Assembly (NCBI RefSeq): GCF_028421645.1
Contig: NZ_CP116887.1
Location: forward strand, 622,001 to 686,000
Length of the DNA stretch: 64,000 nt
Source of the DNA: Aneurinibacillus sp. Ricciae_BoGa-3
GTDB lineage: Bacteria; Bacillota; Bacilli; Aneurinibacillales; Aneurinibacillaceae
Direction: 5' to 3'
Part shown: positions 24,962 through 35,485 of the stretch, one piece after another
Numbering within the stretch: the stretch's first letter is position 1
How the letters are laid out: every line of letters starts with the position of its first letter
Program-made: the position numbers and the translations under genes
The notes under the pieces: generated by a model
The model's database searches: none
Told to the model about the DNA's origin: nothing
What the model saw: only the letters and a program-made list of their open reading frames with translations

Positions 24962-26017
24962 ATGGATTTGCCATTTAACCAAGCAGATATAGAAAATGTA
25001 TTAGATGAACATCTACTTCCACAAGTCACAAGCATTGATCAAGAAGGGCTTTATCCTGGAGATATGTTGCGAATATTAGGGGATGTCGGCGCTTTTACAC
25101 TAAACAACAACGACGCAAACGATAATCTGTTCCATGCGATTCAATTAATTGAAAGTGTTGGGAAAAGGTGCGCGACAACAGCCTTTGTCGTCTGGTGCCA
25201 TACTGTTGCTGTCCAATTAGTTGCACAATGTGATAATGAGTATCTTAAACAAAAGATGCTGCACGGCTTAACAAACGGTACAATCTTTGGAAGCACTGGA
25301 TTATCAAATGCGATGAAGTCTTTTGCGGGAATGGGACCGATCCTTTTAAAAGGCAGGGAAACAACTAGTGGCTATAAGGTTTCTGGTGAATTGCCGTTTG
25401 TTTCAAATTTAGGCTCCAATAATTGGTTCGCCATAGTTGCGGAGACTAATGACAAGAACCAGGTCATGGCTTTTGTGCCCTGTACCATTTCGGGACTTAG
25501 TTTAGTAGAACGCAAGAATTTATTAGGGATGAACGGAACAGCAACTTATGCTTGTAAATTTCATGAAGTTATGATCCCATCTGAATGGATAATAACCCAA
25601 CATGCCAGGGACTATATAAATCAAGTAAGACCGGAATTTGTTTTAAAGCAAGCAGCGATTCTCCTGGGGTTAATACAAGCGTCATTGCGGTCCATAGAAT
25701 TGTTTAGGAACGAAAGCGAAATAAATCAGTATTTACCTGTAAATTTAGACGATCTTAAACAGAAACTTAAAGTGATTGATGAGAAATTGTACCGGTTAGC
25801 AAAAAATCCGTATACTCTTGGTGAGAAAATGAAGGATGTATTTCGTTTAAGACTTCAAAGCACATATCTGGCGATGCAAACAACAAATGCCGAGATGATG
25901 CATGCTGGTGCTGCCGGATATGTAAAAAGTAGTGATCCCTCCCGACGCTATAGGGAAGCTGTTTTCTTTGGTTCAATTACACCAACGATTAAGCATCTTG
26001 AAAAAGTTTTGAGATAA
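24962..26017 (+). CDS. Acyl-CoA dehydrogenase-like flavoprotein
   Basis: 351 residues with the acyl-CoA dehydrogenase fold: N-terminal helical domain (about 5-100), central beta domain with FGSTGLSNAMKSF and FVSNLGSNNWFAIVAE, C-terminal helices ending AGAAGYVKSSDPSRRYREA. The catalytic Glu of classical enzymes is not obvious, and the C-terminal half is shorter than usual (350 against 380), so it may belong to the dibenzothiophene-monooxygenase or oxidase-like branch. The translation start is weakly supported (GGATGTGAAAC upstream). It is a single gene; the electron partner is unknown. Confidence 0.75.
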   Translation: MDLPFNQADIENVLDEHLLPQVTSIDQEGLYPGDMLRILGDVGAFTLNNNDANDNLFHAIQLIESVGKRCATTAFVVWCHTVAVQLVAQCDNEYLKQKMLHGLTNGTIFGSTGLSNAMKSFAGMGPILLKGRETTSGYKVSGELPFVSNLGSNNWFAIVAETNDKNQVMAFVPCTISGLSLVERKNLLGMNGTATYACKFHEVMIPSEWIITQHARDYINQVRPEFVLKQAAILLGLIQASLRSIELFRNESEINQYLPVNLDDLKQKLKVIDEKLYRLAKNPYTLGEKMKDVFRLRLQSTYLAMQTTNAEMMHAGAAGYVKSSDPSRRYREAVFFGSITPTIKHLEKVLR

Positions 26018-26043
26018 TGATCAGGAACCCAATATCTCAACAT

Positions 26044-26730
26044 TTATTCAATTATTCCCATACGAAGCAAATCTTCATAGTGTATTTGGGCGGTAACAGG
26101 AAGTTTTTGTTGTTTTTGATAAAGCACAACGGCTTTCTCAGTTAATTGATCGAATATACCGTTGCATTCGCCCTTATAGAAACCCGCTGCTTGAAGGTGG
26201 TGCTGCACAAGTTTTACGAGTGCTCCTCTCGAACCGCATACAAGGACACGGTATGTTACATCTGGATGTCCGGTTAATGGGCCATCAATTGTTACCTTCG
26301 TACCGATATCCACAAGCTCATATAGTTCCTCAACCTGCTGATCATACATACGGATACAACCTTCGCTAACATACCCACCAATAGAATACGGCTTATTTGT
26401 CCCGTGGATGCCGAACGTTCCCCACGGGACACTCAGCTGCATCCATCTTGATCCAAAACCGTTATACCAATTTTTCTTCTTAACCACTATGGTGAAAATG
26501 CCAACAGGAGTTGGTGTGTCCTTGGTTCCAGGGCCGATCCGGTATTGTTTTATTGCTCGAATATTTTGTGCGTCTGGGTTGATACGATAGGTCTTGATTA
26601 CCTTACCTTTGTCCTGTACCTTCAATGTTCTATCCCATAGATTAATGTATATTTCGTTTTTAGCTAATGCTGGCTGCGAACAAACGCAAAATAAAACGCC
26701 AACTAAAAAAAGGCAGATTAGTAACCTCAT
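26044..26730 (-). CDS. L,D-transpeptidase (YkuD domain) with peptidoglycan-binding domain
   Basis: 228 residues. Signal peptide (LLICLFLVGVLFCVCSQPAL, cleavage near 23), then the YkuD catalytic domain (about 26-152) with the His in FGIHGTNKP and the nucleophile Cys in YVSEGCIRMYD. A C-terminal PG_binding_1 repeat follows (about 160-225, GALVKLVQHHLQAAGFYKGE). Such enzymes make 3-3 cross-links in peptidoglycan, often in the spore or under stress. Residues are intact. It converges with the acyl-CoA dehydrogenase gene (26 bases apart). It is a single gene. Confidence 0.92.
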   Translation of the reverse strand: MRLLICLFLVGVLFCVCSQPALAKNEIYINLWDRTLKVQDKGKVIKTYRINPDAQNIRAIKQYRIGPGTKDTPTPVGIFTIVVKKKNWYNGFGSRWMQLSVPWGTFGIHGTNKPYSIGGYVSEGCIRMYDQQVEELYELVDIGTKVTIDGPLTGHPDVTYRVLVCGSRGALVKLVQHHLQAAGFYKGECNGIFDQLTEKAVVLYQKQQKLPVTAQIHYEDLLRMGIIE

Positions 26731-26768
26731 CGACTTTCACCTTCGCCCCGGCGTTAGCCAAGTTTTTT
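26728..26768. repeat. Copy 1 of a CTTCGCC...AGCCAAGTTTT repeat
   Basis: TCGACTTTCACCTTCGCC then CCGGCGTTAGCCAAGTTTT resembles the sequence at 49181-49219. It lies upstream of the transpeptidase gene. The remaining 26770-27150 contains only a terminator and no supported gene. Confidence 0.45.
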
Positions 26769-26924
26769 TATTTACTGGTACCGTTGAACAGCATAAAGCG
26801 GGAAACTTGAACGAAAGCATTCAATAAAATTATTGTGTCTTTCAGTATGCTAATTATTCGGGAAAGAAATGCTCATGTCGGTAGGCGTGAATTGAGTGAT
26901 GCCTGGAACCGTTATTTTGTACAC

Positions 26925-26959
26925 AAAAAGAAGACTTCCAGAATCGAAGTCTTCTTTTT
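26925..26959. terminator. Bidirectional terminator upstream of yerB
   Basis: AAAAAGAAGACTTC/GAAGTCTTCTTTTT stem with a seven-base loop. On the minus strand it would end a short frame (GFYDTEEGKRIVREQPDLLE) that looks gene-like but has no clear start. Confidence 0.8.
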
Positions 26960-27156
26960 TCTCTTTATTCCAGCAGATCCGGCTGCTCCCTGACAATGCG
27001 CTTGCCTTCCTCCGTGTCATAAAATCCCCCTGTCCCGTATTATTTAAATATTCAATAATTATATCACAGAGCATGGAAAACGGTTACAAAAAAGGTGACA
27101 GAGATATCCTAGAGTTGAAGGATTACTGATCAAATTCAAAACCCAGGAGGTAATCG

Positions 27157-28194
27157 ATGAACCGTATAACCGGCATCCTGCTGTCCGCTTCATTGGCGGC
27201 CACTCTTGGCAGTGCTCTTACAGGCTGCGGCGCCAGCATATCCCCGCGAGGCCAAGCCGAACCTGCTGTTCCGGTCCAGTCCGGTGTAAAACAAGGCGCA
27301 GTGCAGCATACAGCGCCGTTGACGGGCCTTCCCGTGGCGTCTGTCAATAGAGATCGCGTTATCGTGGTGATGGTGAATAATTTTTCCAAGGCCAGGCCGC
27401 AGTCCGGGCTGGATAAAGCGGATATGGTGTATGAAACACTTGAAGAAGGCTACATCAGCCGCTTCATGGCTTTTTACCAGAGCGAAACTCCCGATGTTGT
27501 AGGACCTGTAAGAAGCATCCGCCCTTATAATATCAATCTCTCCAGCGGATTTGACCCGATTATCTCGCATGCTGGCGGCAGTGTAGCTGCTCTGCACATG
27601 CTGCGCAGCGGCGGTTATGCCGATATGGATGAGATTTATAGCTACCCAAAGGCATACTGGCGGGTCGATTTCCGCAAAGCTCCCCACAACTTGTACACAA
27701 GTATCCGTAAATTGCGGGAAGGCGCAGTGAAAAAAGGTTATCCGACTGAGGCTGCAGTCCCCACTTTTACGTTTAAAAAGGATACGGAAGAAGCCTCAGG
27801 AGCACCCGGCTCTTCCATCGCGATCACCTACTCAAGCACGAATCACTGCGGCTACGAATACGATCCTGGCAGCAAGCAGTATTTGCGCACGACGGATGGC
27901 AAGCCGCATATCGATAAGGAAACAGGGCGACAGTTGAGCGCTACCAATGTGCTTGTGGTGGGTACGATGCATAAAGTTGTTGACAGTGACGGTAGGCTGG
28001 AGGTGAATACCACCGGTCCGGGGGAAGGCTATTTATTTCAACGGGGTAAAGCGGTAAAAGTAACGTGGGAACAAAAGCATGGAATCATTCGTGCCTACCG
28101 AAATGGCCAGGAGGTGTCGCTATATCCCGGCCATACGTGGGTCAATATTGTACCCAACAACCCAACTCTTGCTGCACACCTTTCTTTTCACTAA
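27157..28194 (+). CDS. yerB: YerB-like DUF3048 lipoprotein
   Basis: 345 residues. Lipoprotein signal with lipobox LTGC (Cys24 region), then the two-part DUF3048 fold: TGLPVASVNRDRVIVVMVNN, LDKADMVYETLEEGYISRFM and VVGPVRSIRPYNI, and a C-terminal segment with TWVNIVP. It is anchored outside the cytoplasmic membrane; function unknown. CCAGGAGGTAATCG supplies a strong ribosome site. Gene order yerB-yerC-pcrB-pcrA-ligA matches Bacillus, and this gene opens the GC-richer conserved block. Confidence 0.92.
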   Translation: MNRITGILLSASLAATLGSALTGCGASISPRGQAEPAVPVQSGVKQGAVQHTAPLTGLPVASVNRDRVIVVMVNNFSKARPQSGLDKADMVYETLEEGYISRFMAFYQSETPDVVGPVRSIRPYNINLSSGFDPIISHAGGSVAALHMLRSGGYADMDEIYSYPKAYWRVDFRKAPHNLYTSIRKLREGAVKKGYPTEAAVPTFTFKKDTEEASGAPGSSIAITYSSTNHCGYEYDPGSKQYLRTTDGKPHIDKETGRQLSATNVLVVGTMHKVVDSDGRLEVNTTGPGEGYLFQRGKAVKVTWEQKHGIIRAYRNGQEVSLYPGHTWVNIVPNNPTLAAHLSFH

Positions 28195-28328
28195 GAATAC
28201 GTATTCCTTGTCAAATGGATACCTTTCCCCTATGATAGAAAGTGAGAAACACTTTAGTTCGTAAAAATTGCAAAGTATTGCTGAGGTAAAGGATATTGCC
28301 GGGCTATACTGGAGGGGAATGGATCCAT

Positions 28329-28634
28329 ATGCAGCTTGATAAAATTAAGGGAAAAGAACTGGAGCAGTTGTTCGAAGCCATTTTATCGCTGGATTCTATG
28401 GAAGAATGCTATCTTTTCTTTGATGATCTCTGCACGGTTAATGAGATGAAATCCATGGCACAGCGCCTGGAAGTGGCCAGGATGTTGAGGGATAAACAGA
28501 CATACAGCACGATTGAACAGGAAACAGGGGCGAGCACAGCTACCATTTCGCGTGTGAAGCGCTGTTTGAATTATGGGAATGGCGGTTACCTGATGTCCCT
28601 TGAACGCATACAGGAGCTTAATGAAAATAAATGA
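28329..28634 (+). CDS. yerC: YerC/YecD TrpR-like DNA-binding protein
   Basis: 101 residues from ATG 28329, with GGAGGGG about 10 bases upstream; the longer frame to 28296 lacks support. TrpR-related HTH: KSMAQRLEVARMLRDKQTYS, then TIEQETGASTATISRVKRCL, the recognition region. Family members are small putative repressors, with no known ligand confirmed here. The position after yerB and before pcrB is the conserved Bacillus arrangement. A terminator follows, separating it from pcrB. Confidence 0.92.
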   Translation: MQLDKIKGKELEQLFEAILSLDSMEECYLFFDDLCTVNEMKSMAQRLEVARMLRDKQTYSTIEQETGASTATISRVKRCLNYGNGGYLMSLERIQELNENK

Positions 28635-28707
28635 TCCGGCCTATCTTTGCTATTTGCTGATGACGCATCTGCAGGCAGGCATGAAGATAAGCAAGTGGGC
28701 AGTCTAT

Positions 28708-28730
28708 AGTCTCCATCTGGAGGCTTTTTT
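28708..28730 (+). terminator. Terminator after yerC
   Basis: AGTCTCC/GGAGGCT with an ATCT loop, then TTTTT. Confidence 0.8.
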
Positions 28731-28771
28731 AATGGAGTAAAGAATGAACCTTTACCGGAGGAGGATATTCG

Positions 28772-29464
28772 TTGGAAATCGAGAAATGGAGCCACGTCTT
28801 TAAACTGGATCCTGAGAAAGAACTCAGTGACCAGGCTCTTGAGTCAGTCTGTGAATCGGGAACGGATGCCATTATCATTGGCGGTACGTTGAACGTAACG
28901 TTTGACAATACGATTGAGCTGCTGGGCCGGGTACGCCGGTATGCGCTGCCTTGTATGCTTGAAGTATCGAATATAGAGGCTGTCGTGCCAGGTTTTGACG
29001 GCTATTTTATCCCGCTTGTCTTAAATGCGCAGAATCCGGAATGGATACTTGGGGCGCACGCTCGGGGGCTGGAGGAGCACGGACCATTTATACGCTGGGA
29101 TGAAGTCATGGTGGAAGGGTATGTAATTGGCAACCCTGAATCGGCGGCTGCGAGATTGACGGCGGCTGACACGCAGCTAGACGAGGGCCGAATGAAGGCG
29201 TACGCCCGTATGGCGGATCAGATGCTCAAACTTCCCATTTTCTATATTGAATACAGTGGTACATACGGAGACGCTGCGCTTGTAAAAGCGGCCCAGCAGG
29301 TTGTGCATAACAGCCGGATTTTTTATGGGGGCGGCATCCGGACCGCCGAACAGGCGGCTGAGATGGCACAGTGGGCTGACACCATCGTTGTCGGAAACAG
29401 CCTGTATACCGATCTGGAAGCAGCTCTCGCCACAGTTGAGGCCGTTAAAAAAATTAAAGAATAG
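28772..29464 (+). CDS. pcrB: Heptaprenylglyceryl phosphate synthase
   Basis: 230 residues from TTG 28772 (GGAGGAGG nine bases upstream). TIM-barrel GGGPS/PcrB family: DAIIIGGTLNVTFDN near the start, PLVLNAQNPEWILGAH, IEYSGTYGD and the phosphate-binding IFYGGGIRT/IVVGNSLY at the end. It joins sn-glycerol-1-phosphate to heptaprenyl diphosphate, forming archaeal-type ether lipids in Bacillales. It is directly upstream of pcrA as in Bacillus. Full length. Confidence 0.95.
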   Translation: MEIEKWSHVFKLDPEKELSDQALESVCESGTDAIIIGGTLNVTFDNTIELLGRVRRYALPCMLEVSNIEAVVPGFDGYFIPLVLNAQNPEWILGAHARGLEEHGPFIRWDEVMVEGYVIGNPESAAARLTAADTQLDEGRMKAYARMADQMLKLPIFYIEYSGTYGDAALVKAAQQVVHNSRIFYGGGIRTAEQAAEMAQWADTIVVGNSLYTDLEAALATVEAVKKIKE

Positions 29465-29520
29465 GACGGCCGGCTTTTGAATTGCCCTACAATGTACGAT
29501 ATAATAAATAGACGCAAAAA

Positions 29521-29550
29521 AACCGCGGGAGATAGGACACCGCGGTTTTG
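29521..29550 (+). terminator. Terminator between pcrB and pcrA
   Basis: AACCGCGG/CCGCGGTT with an 11-base loop and TT tail. Confidence 0.75.
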
Positions 29551-29643
29551 CCAGTTTTACAAAGAGAATGCAAAAAAGCATACGTTTGTTCGCTTTTTTC
29601 TTATATAATAGAGAACAGAACCAAACGGGAAAGGAGCCCTGTG

Positions 29644-31959
29644 ATGACGATTTTTATGAATACAGATGATGTGCTGAAGGGTCTCAATCCCCAGCAAAGG
29701 GAAGCGGTGCTTACAACGGAAGGCCCGCTGCTTATCCTTGCGGGCGCAGGGAGCGGTAAGACGCGTGTGCTTACCCAGCGCATCGCCTATCTTCTTAAAG
29801 AAAAGCGTGTTGTACCATGGAGCATACTGGCCCTCACGTTTACGAATAAAGCGGCCCGTGAGATGAAGGACAGGATCGCAGCCATTGTTGGCCCGGATGC
29901 CGAAGATATCTGGATATCCACGTTTCACTCGATGTGCGTACGGATTCTGCGCCGGGATATTGACCGGATCGGGTACAGCCGCAATTTCACCATCCTGGAT
30001 TCAGGCGACCAGTTAACGGTCGTGAAGCAGGCGCTAAAAGACATGAATATCGACCCGAAAAAATTCGACCCGCGTGCCATCCTGGGTTTGATCAGCGGCG
30101 CTAAGAATGAGCTGAAAGATCCGGAACGTTTTGGCCAGGGCCTCTTAGGGCCGATTGAACAGGTAGCACACCGGGTGTATGTATCGTACCAGAAGAAACT
30201 GAAAAGCAACAATGCGCTGGATTTTGACGATCTGATTATGAAGACCATTGATCTCTTTAACCAGTTTCCGGAGGTACTAGAGTTTTATCAGAAGAAGTTC
30301 AAATATATTCACGTGGATGAGTATCAGGATACAAACCGGGCCCAGTATCTGCTCGTGAAGATGATGGCGGCGGGTTCGCAAAATATATGCGTAGTGGGGG
30401 ACTCCGACCAGTCTATTTACCGCTGGCGCGGCGCCGACATTACGAACATCCTGAATTTTGAAAAGGACTATCCAAGCGCTAAATCCATCCTGCTTGAACA
30501 GAACTACCGCTCCACCAAACGGATTCTTGAGGCGGCGAACCAGGTTATCTCCCGCAATCTCAGCCGCAAACCGAAGAATTTATGGACGGAAAATAGCGAA
30601 GGGAATCCGATTCGCTTCTACACAGCGGACAGTGAACATACGGAAGCTTACTATATTGTTGGTGAAATACAGAAAGGAACCCGGGAAGACCGCAACTACC
30701 AGGATTACGCCATTCTGTACAGAACGAATGCACAATCGCGCGTGGTGGAGGATGTGCTCGTTAAATCCAACATTCCTTATACGATTGTCGGCGGCACGAA
30801 ATTCTATGACAGACGGGAAATCAAAGACATGCTGGCCTATTTGCGCCTCATTTCCAACCCGGATGATGATATCAGCCTGACGCGCATTATTAATGTGCCC
30901 AAGCGGAGCATCGGGGCCACAACGGTGGAGAAAATCGCCGCCTATGCAGCATCACAGGGCCTGTCGATGTACCGGGCAATCCAGGAAGTGGATGAGATTG
31001 GGCTCACATCCCGCGCAGCAGGAGCCGTTACGGAATTTGCAAAGCTTATTACAAGTCTTGAACAGATGCAGGAATACCTGAGTGTGACCGAATTGGCGGA
31101 AGAAATTATTAAAAGGACAGGCTATAAAGAAGAACTGCTCAAGGAAGGGACGATAGAAGCCCGGACACGCATGGAGAATATCGAAGAGTTTCTGTCTGTT
31201 ACGATGGAATTTGAGCGCAAAAGCGAAGATAAATCGCTCGTTGCTTTCCTGACGGATCTTGCGCTTGTGGCGGATATCGACTCGCTTGGAGATGTGGAAG
31301 AGGATAAAGATAATTCGGTCGTGCTGATGACGCTCCACAGCGCCAAAGGCCTTGAATTTCCGGTCGTGTTCCTTGTGGGGATGGAAGAAGGCATTTTTCC
31401 GCATTCGCGTGCTCTTTTCGAAGAGGTTGAAATGGAAGAGGAGCGCCGCCTTGCTTATGTCGGGATTACCCGGGCTGAACAGCAGTTGTTTTTAACCCGG
31501 GCCATGATGCGCACGCTGTACGGCCAGACGAAGGCCAATCCCCCATCTCGCTTTATCGATGAGATTCCGCCACACCTGATCGAAGCGGAAGGCGGCGTGC
31601 AGGACAGGTGGGGAAGCGGCTCCCGGGGCGCATTTGGCAGCGGGGCTGGTGGAAACGGCAGGACAGGCTACTCACCTTCTATAGGGCAGCGAACCGGAGC
31701 AATGGGGACGCCCGCAGTATCTGCTGGCTATTCATCATCCGGTGCCGGCCATGCGGCGCTGCGCGGAACACCTGCTAAAGGAGCCGACCTGTCGCTTGAT
31801 TGGAAAGCCGGCGATAAGGTTACCCATAAGAAGTGGGGGATTGGCACGGTTGTTATGGCCAAGGGGGAAGGAGCAGATCTTGAATTAACGATTGCGTTCC
31901 CCGATCCGGTCGGTGTCAAGAAACTGCTGGCGAAATTTGCACCGGTTGAGAAAGTCTAA
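29644..31959 (+). CDS. pcrA: ATP-dependent DNA helicase PcrA
   Basis: 771 residues from ATG 29644; AAAGGAG eight bases upstream decides this over an upstream open stretch. UvrD/Rep superfamily 1A helicase, 3'-5', acting in nucleotide excision repair, rolling-circle replication and removal of RecA. Motifs: Walker [11 protein letters not shown] (about 36), motif II DEYQDTN, motif [14 protein letters not shown], motif [11 protein letters not shown], motif [15 protein letters not shown], motif [14 protein letters not shown]. The C-terminus has a Gly/Ser-rich linker (about 655-710) and the Tudor-like end [18 protein letters not shown], which contacts RNA polymerase. It is 19 bases before ligA, with which it forms an operon. 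Confidence 0.98.
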   Translation: MTIFMNTDDVLKGLNPQQREAVLTTEGPLLILAGAGSGKTRVLTQRIAYLLKEKRVVPWSILALTFTNKAAREMKDRIAAIVGPDAEDIWISTFHSMCVRILRRDIDRIGYSRNFTILDSGDQLTVVKQALKDMNIDPKKFDPRAILGLISGAKNELKDPERFGQGLLGPIEQVAHRVYVSYQKKLKSNNALDFDDLIMKTIDLFNQFPEVLEFYQKKFKYIHVDEYQDTNRAQYLLVKMMAAGSQNICVVGDSDQSIYRWRGADITNILNFEKDYPSAKSILLEQNYRSTKRILEAANQVISRNLSRKPKNLWTENSEGNPIRFYTADSEHTEAYYIVGEIQKGTREDRNYQDYAILYRTNAQSRVVEDVLVKSNIPYTIVGGTKFYDRREIKDMLAYLRLISNPDDDISLTRIINVPKRSIGATTVEKIAAYAASQGLSMYRAIQEVDEIGLTSRAAGAVTEFAKLITSLEQMQEYLSVTELAEEIIKRTGYKEELLKEGTIEARTRMENIEEFLSVTMEFERKSEDKSLVAFLTDLALVADIDSLGDVEEDKDNSVVLMTLHSAKGLEFPVVFLVGMEEGIFPHSRALFEEVEMEEERRLAYVGITRAEQQLFLTRAMMRTLYGQTKANPPSRFIDEIPPHLIEAEGGVQDRWGSGSRGAFGSGAGGNGRTGYSPSIGQRTGAMGTPAVSAGYSSSGAGHAALRGTPAKGADLSLDWKAGDKVTHKKWGIGTVVMAKGEGADLELTIAFPDPVGVKKLLAKFAPVEKV

Positions 31960-31966
31960 CGAATAG

Positions 31967-33988
<2,022 letters not shown>

Positions 33989-34004
33989 AAAGTACCGATT
34001 TTAG

Positions 34005-34037
34005 AATCCCATTCGAAAAAAGAATGGGATTTTTTTT
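34005..34037 (+). terminator. Terminator after ligA
   Basis: AATCCCATTC/GAATGGGATT stem, seven-base loop, then TTTTTTT. Confidence 0.92.
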
Positions 34038-34257
34038 GATTGTTCCGATACTACAATTAGACAAAATACGACTGAATTATAAGACGAGTATTTAATTTAA
34101 TTCTTTACAAGTGTATAATTTAGGAAAAATGAGTAAGAATCCCTTCCGCATTTTAATGGGGAAATGAATCACCCTTTTTTCTTTTTTTCATGCAAGAAAA
34201 AATATCGAATAAAACGTATGTTCGCATTTGCTAGAGGCAGAGAAAGGAGGGCTCAGG

Positions 34258-35216
34258 ATGGGACGGAAGAAACGGTCCAAGCAGGAAGACAAACAAACGT
34301 TCGGACTGATTGTGCAGCTCTATCCAACCAAAGAGCAGGAAGTGTTGATCCGTAAGTCCTTTGGCTGTCGCCGGTTTTTGTACAACCTTTTTTTGACCCA
34401 CCGCTCCAAAGCATGGCCTCCAATGCGGTCAATGGAAATATTCGCTTCCATGGTGATTTTTCTTCGCTTCAGTTGCCCAAGCTCGGTGGGGTTGCATGCA
34501 AGGGGTCTGCCCGCCGCCTGCGTCGTCTTTTTAAAAAGGGAGCCGTGATCAAAGCTGCTACTGTTCGCAGAAAAGCCGGTCGTTTTTATGCGTCTGTCCG
34601 CTTACAGATGGATGCGCCTGCTATACAAAAGAATGACACGAACGATGATGCCGTGGGGATTGATATGGGGATCAAGACCTTTGCCGTCCTGTCAGATGGA
34701 ACCGCGATTGCTAACCCCCGGTATTTGATCACTGCGCAAAGGAAGCTGCGCACCCAACAGAAACGGCTCTCCCGTATGAGAAAAGGGTCAAACCAGTACG
34801 AGCGGCAGAAAAAGAAAATCGGAAGGCTGCATGCCAAAGTGGCGAACCAGCGAAAAGACTTCCAGCATAAGTGGTCGGGCAAGCTGACGGACGAAAACCA
34901 AGTCCTCTGCATGGAAGATCTGCATGTGCGTGGAATGTCTAAAAACCGCAGGCTGGCGAAACATATTGCGGATACGGCATGGTTCCAGTTCCGTACCTTT
35001 TTGACTTATAAAGCCAAACAGAAAGGGCGCATCCTGGTTGTCATCGACCGCTTTTATGCGTCAAGCAGGATCCGCTCAGCCTGCGATGCGAAAAAAGCTT
35101 CCCTTACCCTGGATGAACGAACATGGGTCTGCCCGTCCTGCGGAAAGAAGCATGACAGAGATAAAAACGCAGCCATCAATATCAAACAGGAAGGACTCCG
35201 AAAGCTCGGAGCCTAA
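34258..35216 (+). pseudogene. tnpB: TnpB RNA-guided nuclease, internally deleted and frameshifted
   Basis: ATG 34258 (GGAGGG upstream) starts MGRKKRSKQEDKQTFGLIVQ and keeps the N-terminal HTH region SFGCRRFLYNLFLTHRSK. Frame and homology break near 34410: about 70-80 residues are lost, and the rest (34413-35216) continues in another frame. The second part retains RuvC-I Asp (GIDMGIKTFAVLSDG), RuvC-II Glu (VLCMEDLHVRGM), the zinc knuckle CPSCGKK and RuvC-III Asp (HDRDKNAAINI). Thus the catalytic residues survive but no full-length protein can be made. Intact relatives cut DNA guided by a right-end RNA. Confidence 0.85.
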
Positions 35217-35444
35217 CGGATCGATTCGATTTTTCACCGTTGGAACGACGGGGTGTGCATGTCGAGATGCCATAAGACCTTGGAGCTGCGGCAACGTGGG
35301 AGTTCGATAGAGAACAACAGACCACACCGCTTTTTGGCGGCAAGGCAAGCATCGTTGAAGCGTGAAAAGTTCTGCTGGTCATCTGTAATCAGGCCATACG
35401 GTCTGCCCAGCAGAAGCTCTCCATTTTAATGGAGAGTAGTTCAC
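35217..35444 (+). ncRNA. Putative omega-RNA (reRNA) region at the TnpB right end
   Basis: In this element family the guide RNA starts near the end of tnpB and runs across the right end. Here the 228-base stretch contains a TCTGCTGG/CCAGCAGA stem (35371-35378 with 35407-35414) and the terminal palindrome at 35417-35436. The guide would be the 20 or so bases after 35444. Presence of an RNA is inferred from family knowledge. Confidence 0.5.
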
Positions 35445-35485
35445 GAAAAATATACAGCATTTAAGCTAGGAGGCTGTCAATTTTT

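Larger units (their letters stand above)
34150..35444 (+). mobile_element. Degenerate IS200/IS605-group (IS1341-like) element
   Basis: Contains a broken tnpB and no tnpA. The right end is recognisable: palindrome CTCTCCATTTTAATGGAGAG (35417-35436) followed by TAGTTCAC ending at 35444, the form typical of IS605-family right ends. The left end is approximate (about 34150). It inserted between ligA and the histidine kinase, so it separates ligA from gatC. Confidence 0.75.

Noticed and set aside
26850..27074. 74-codon minus-strand frame before yerB
   Set aside because: The better protein-like text (YDTEEGKRIVREQPDLLE) is in a different frame and ends at the terminator; neither frame has both start and family support.
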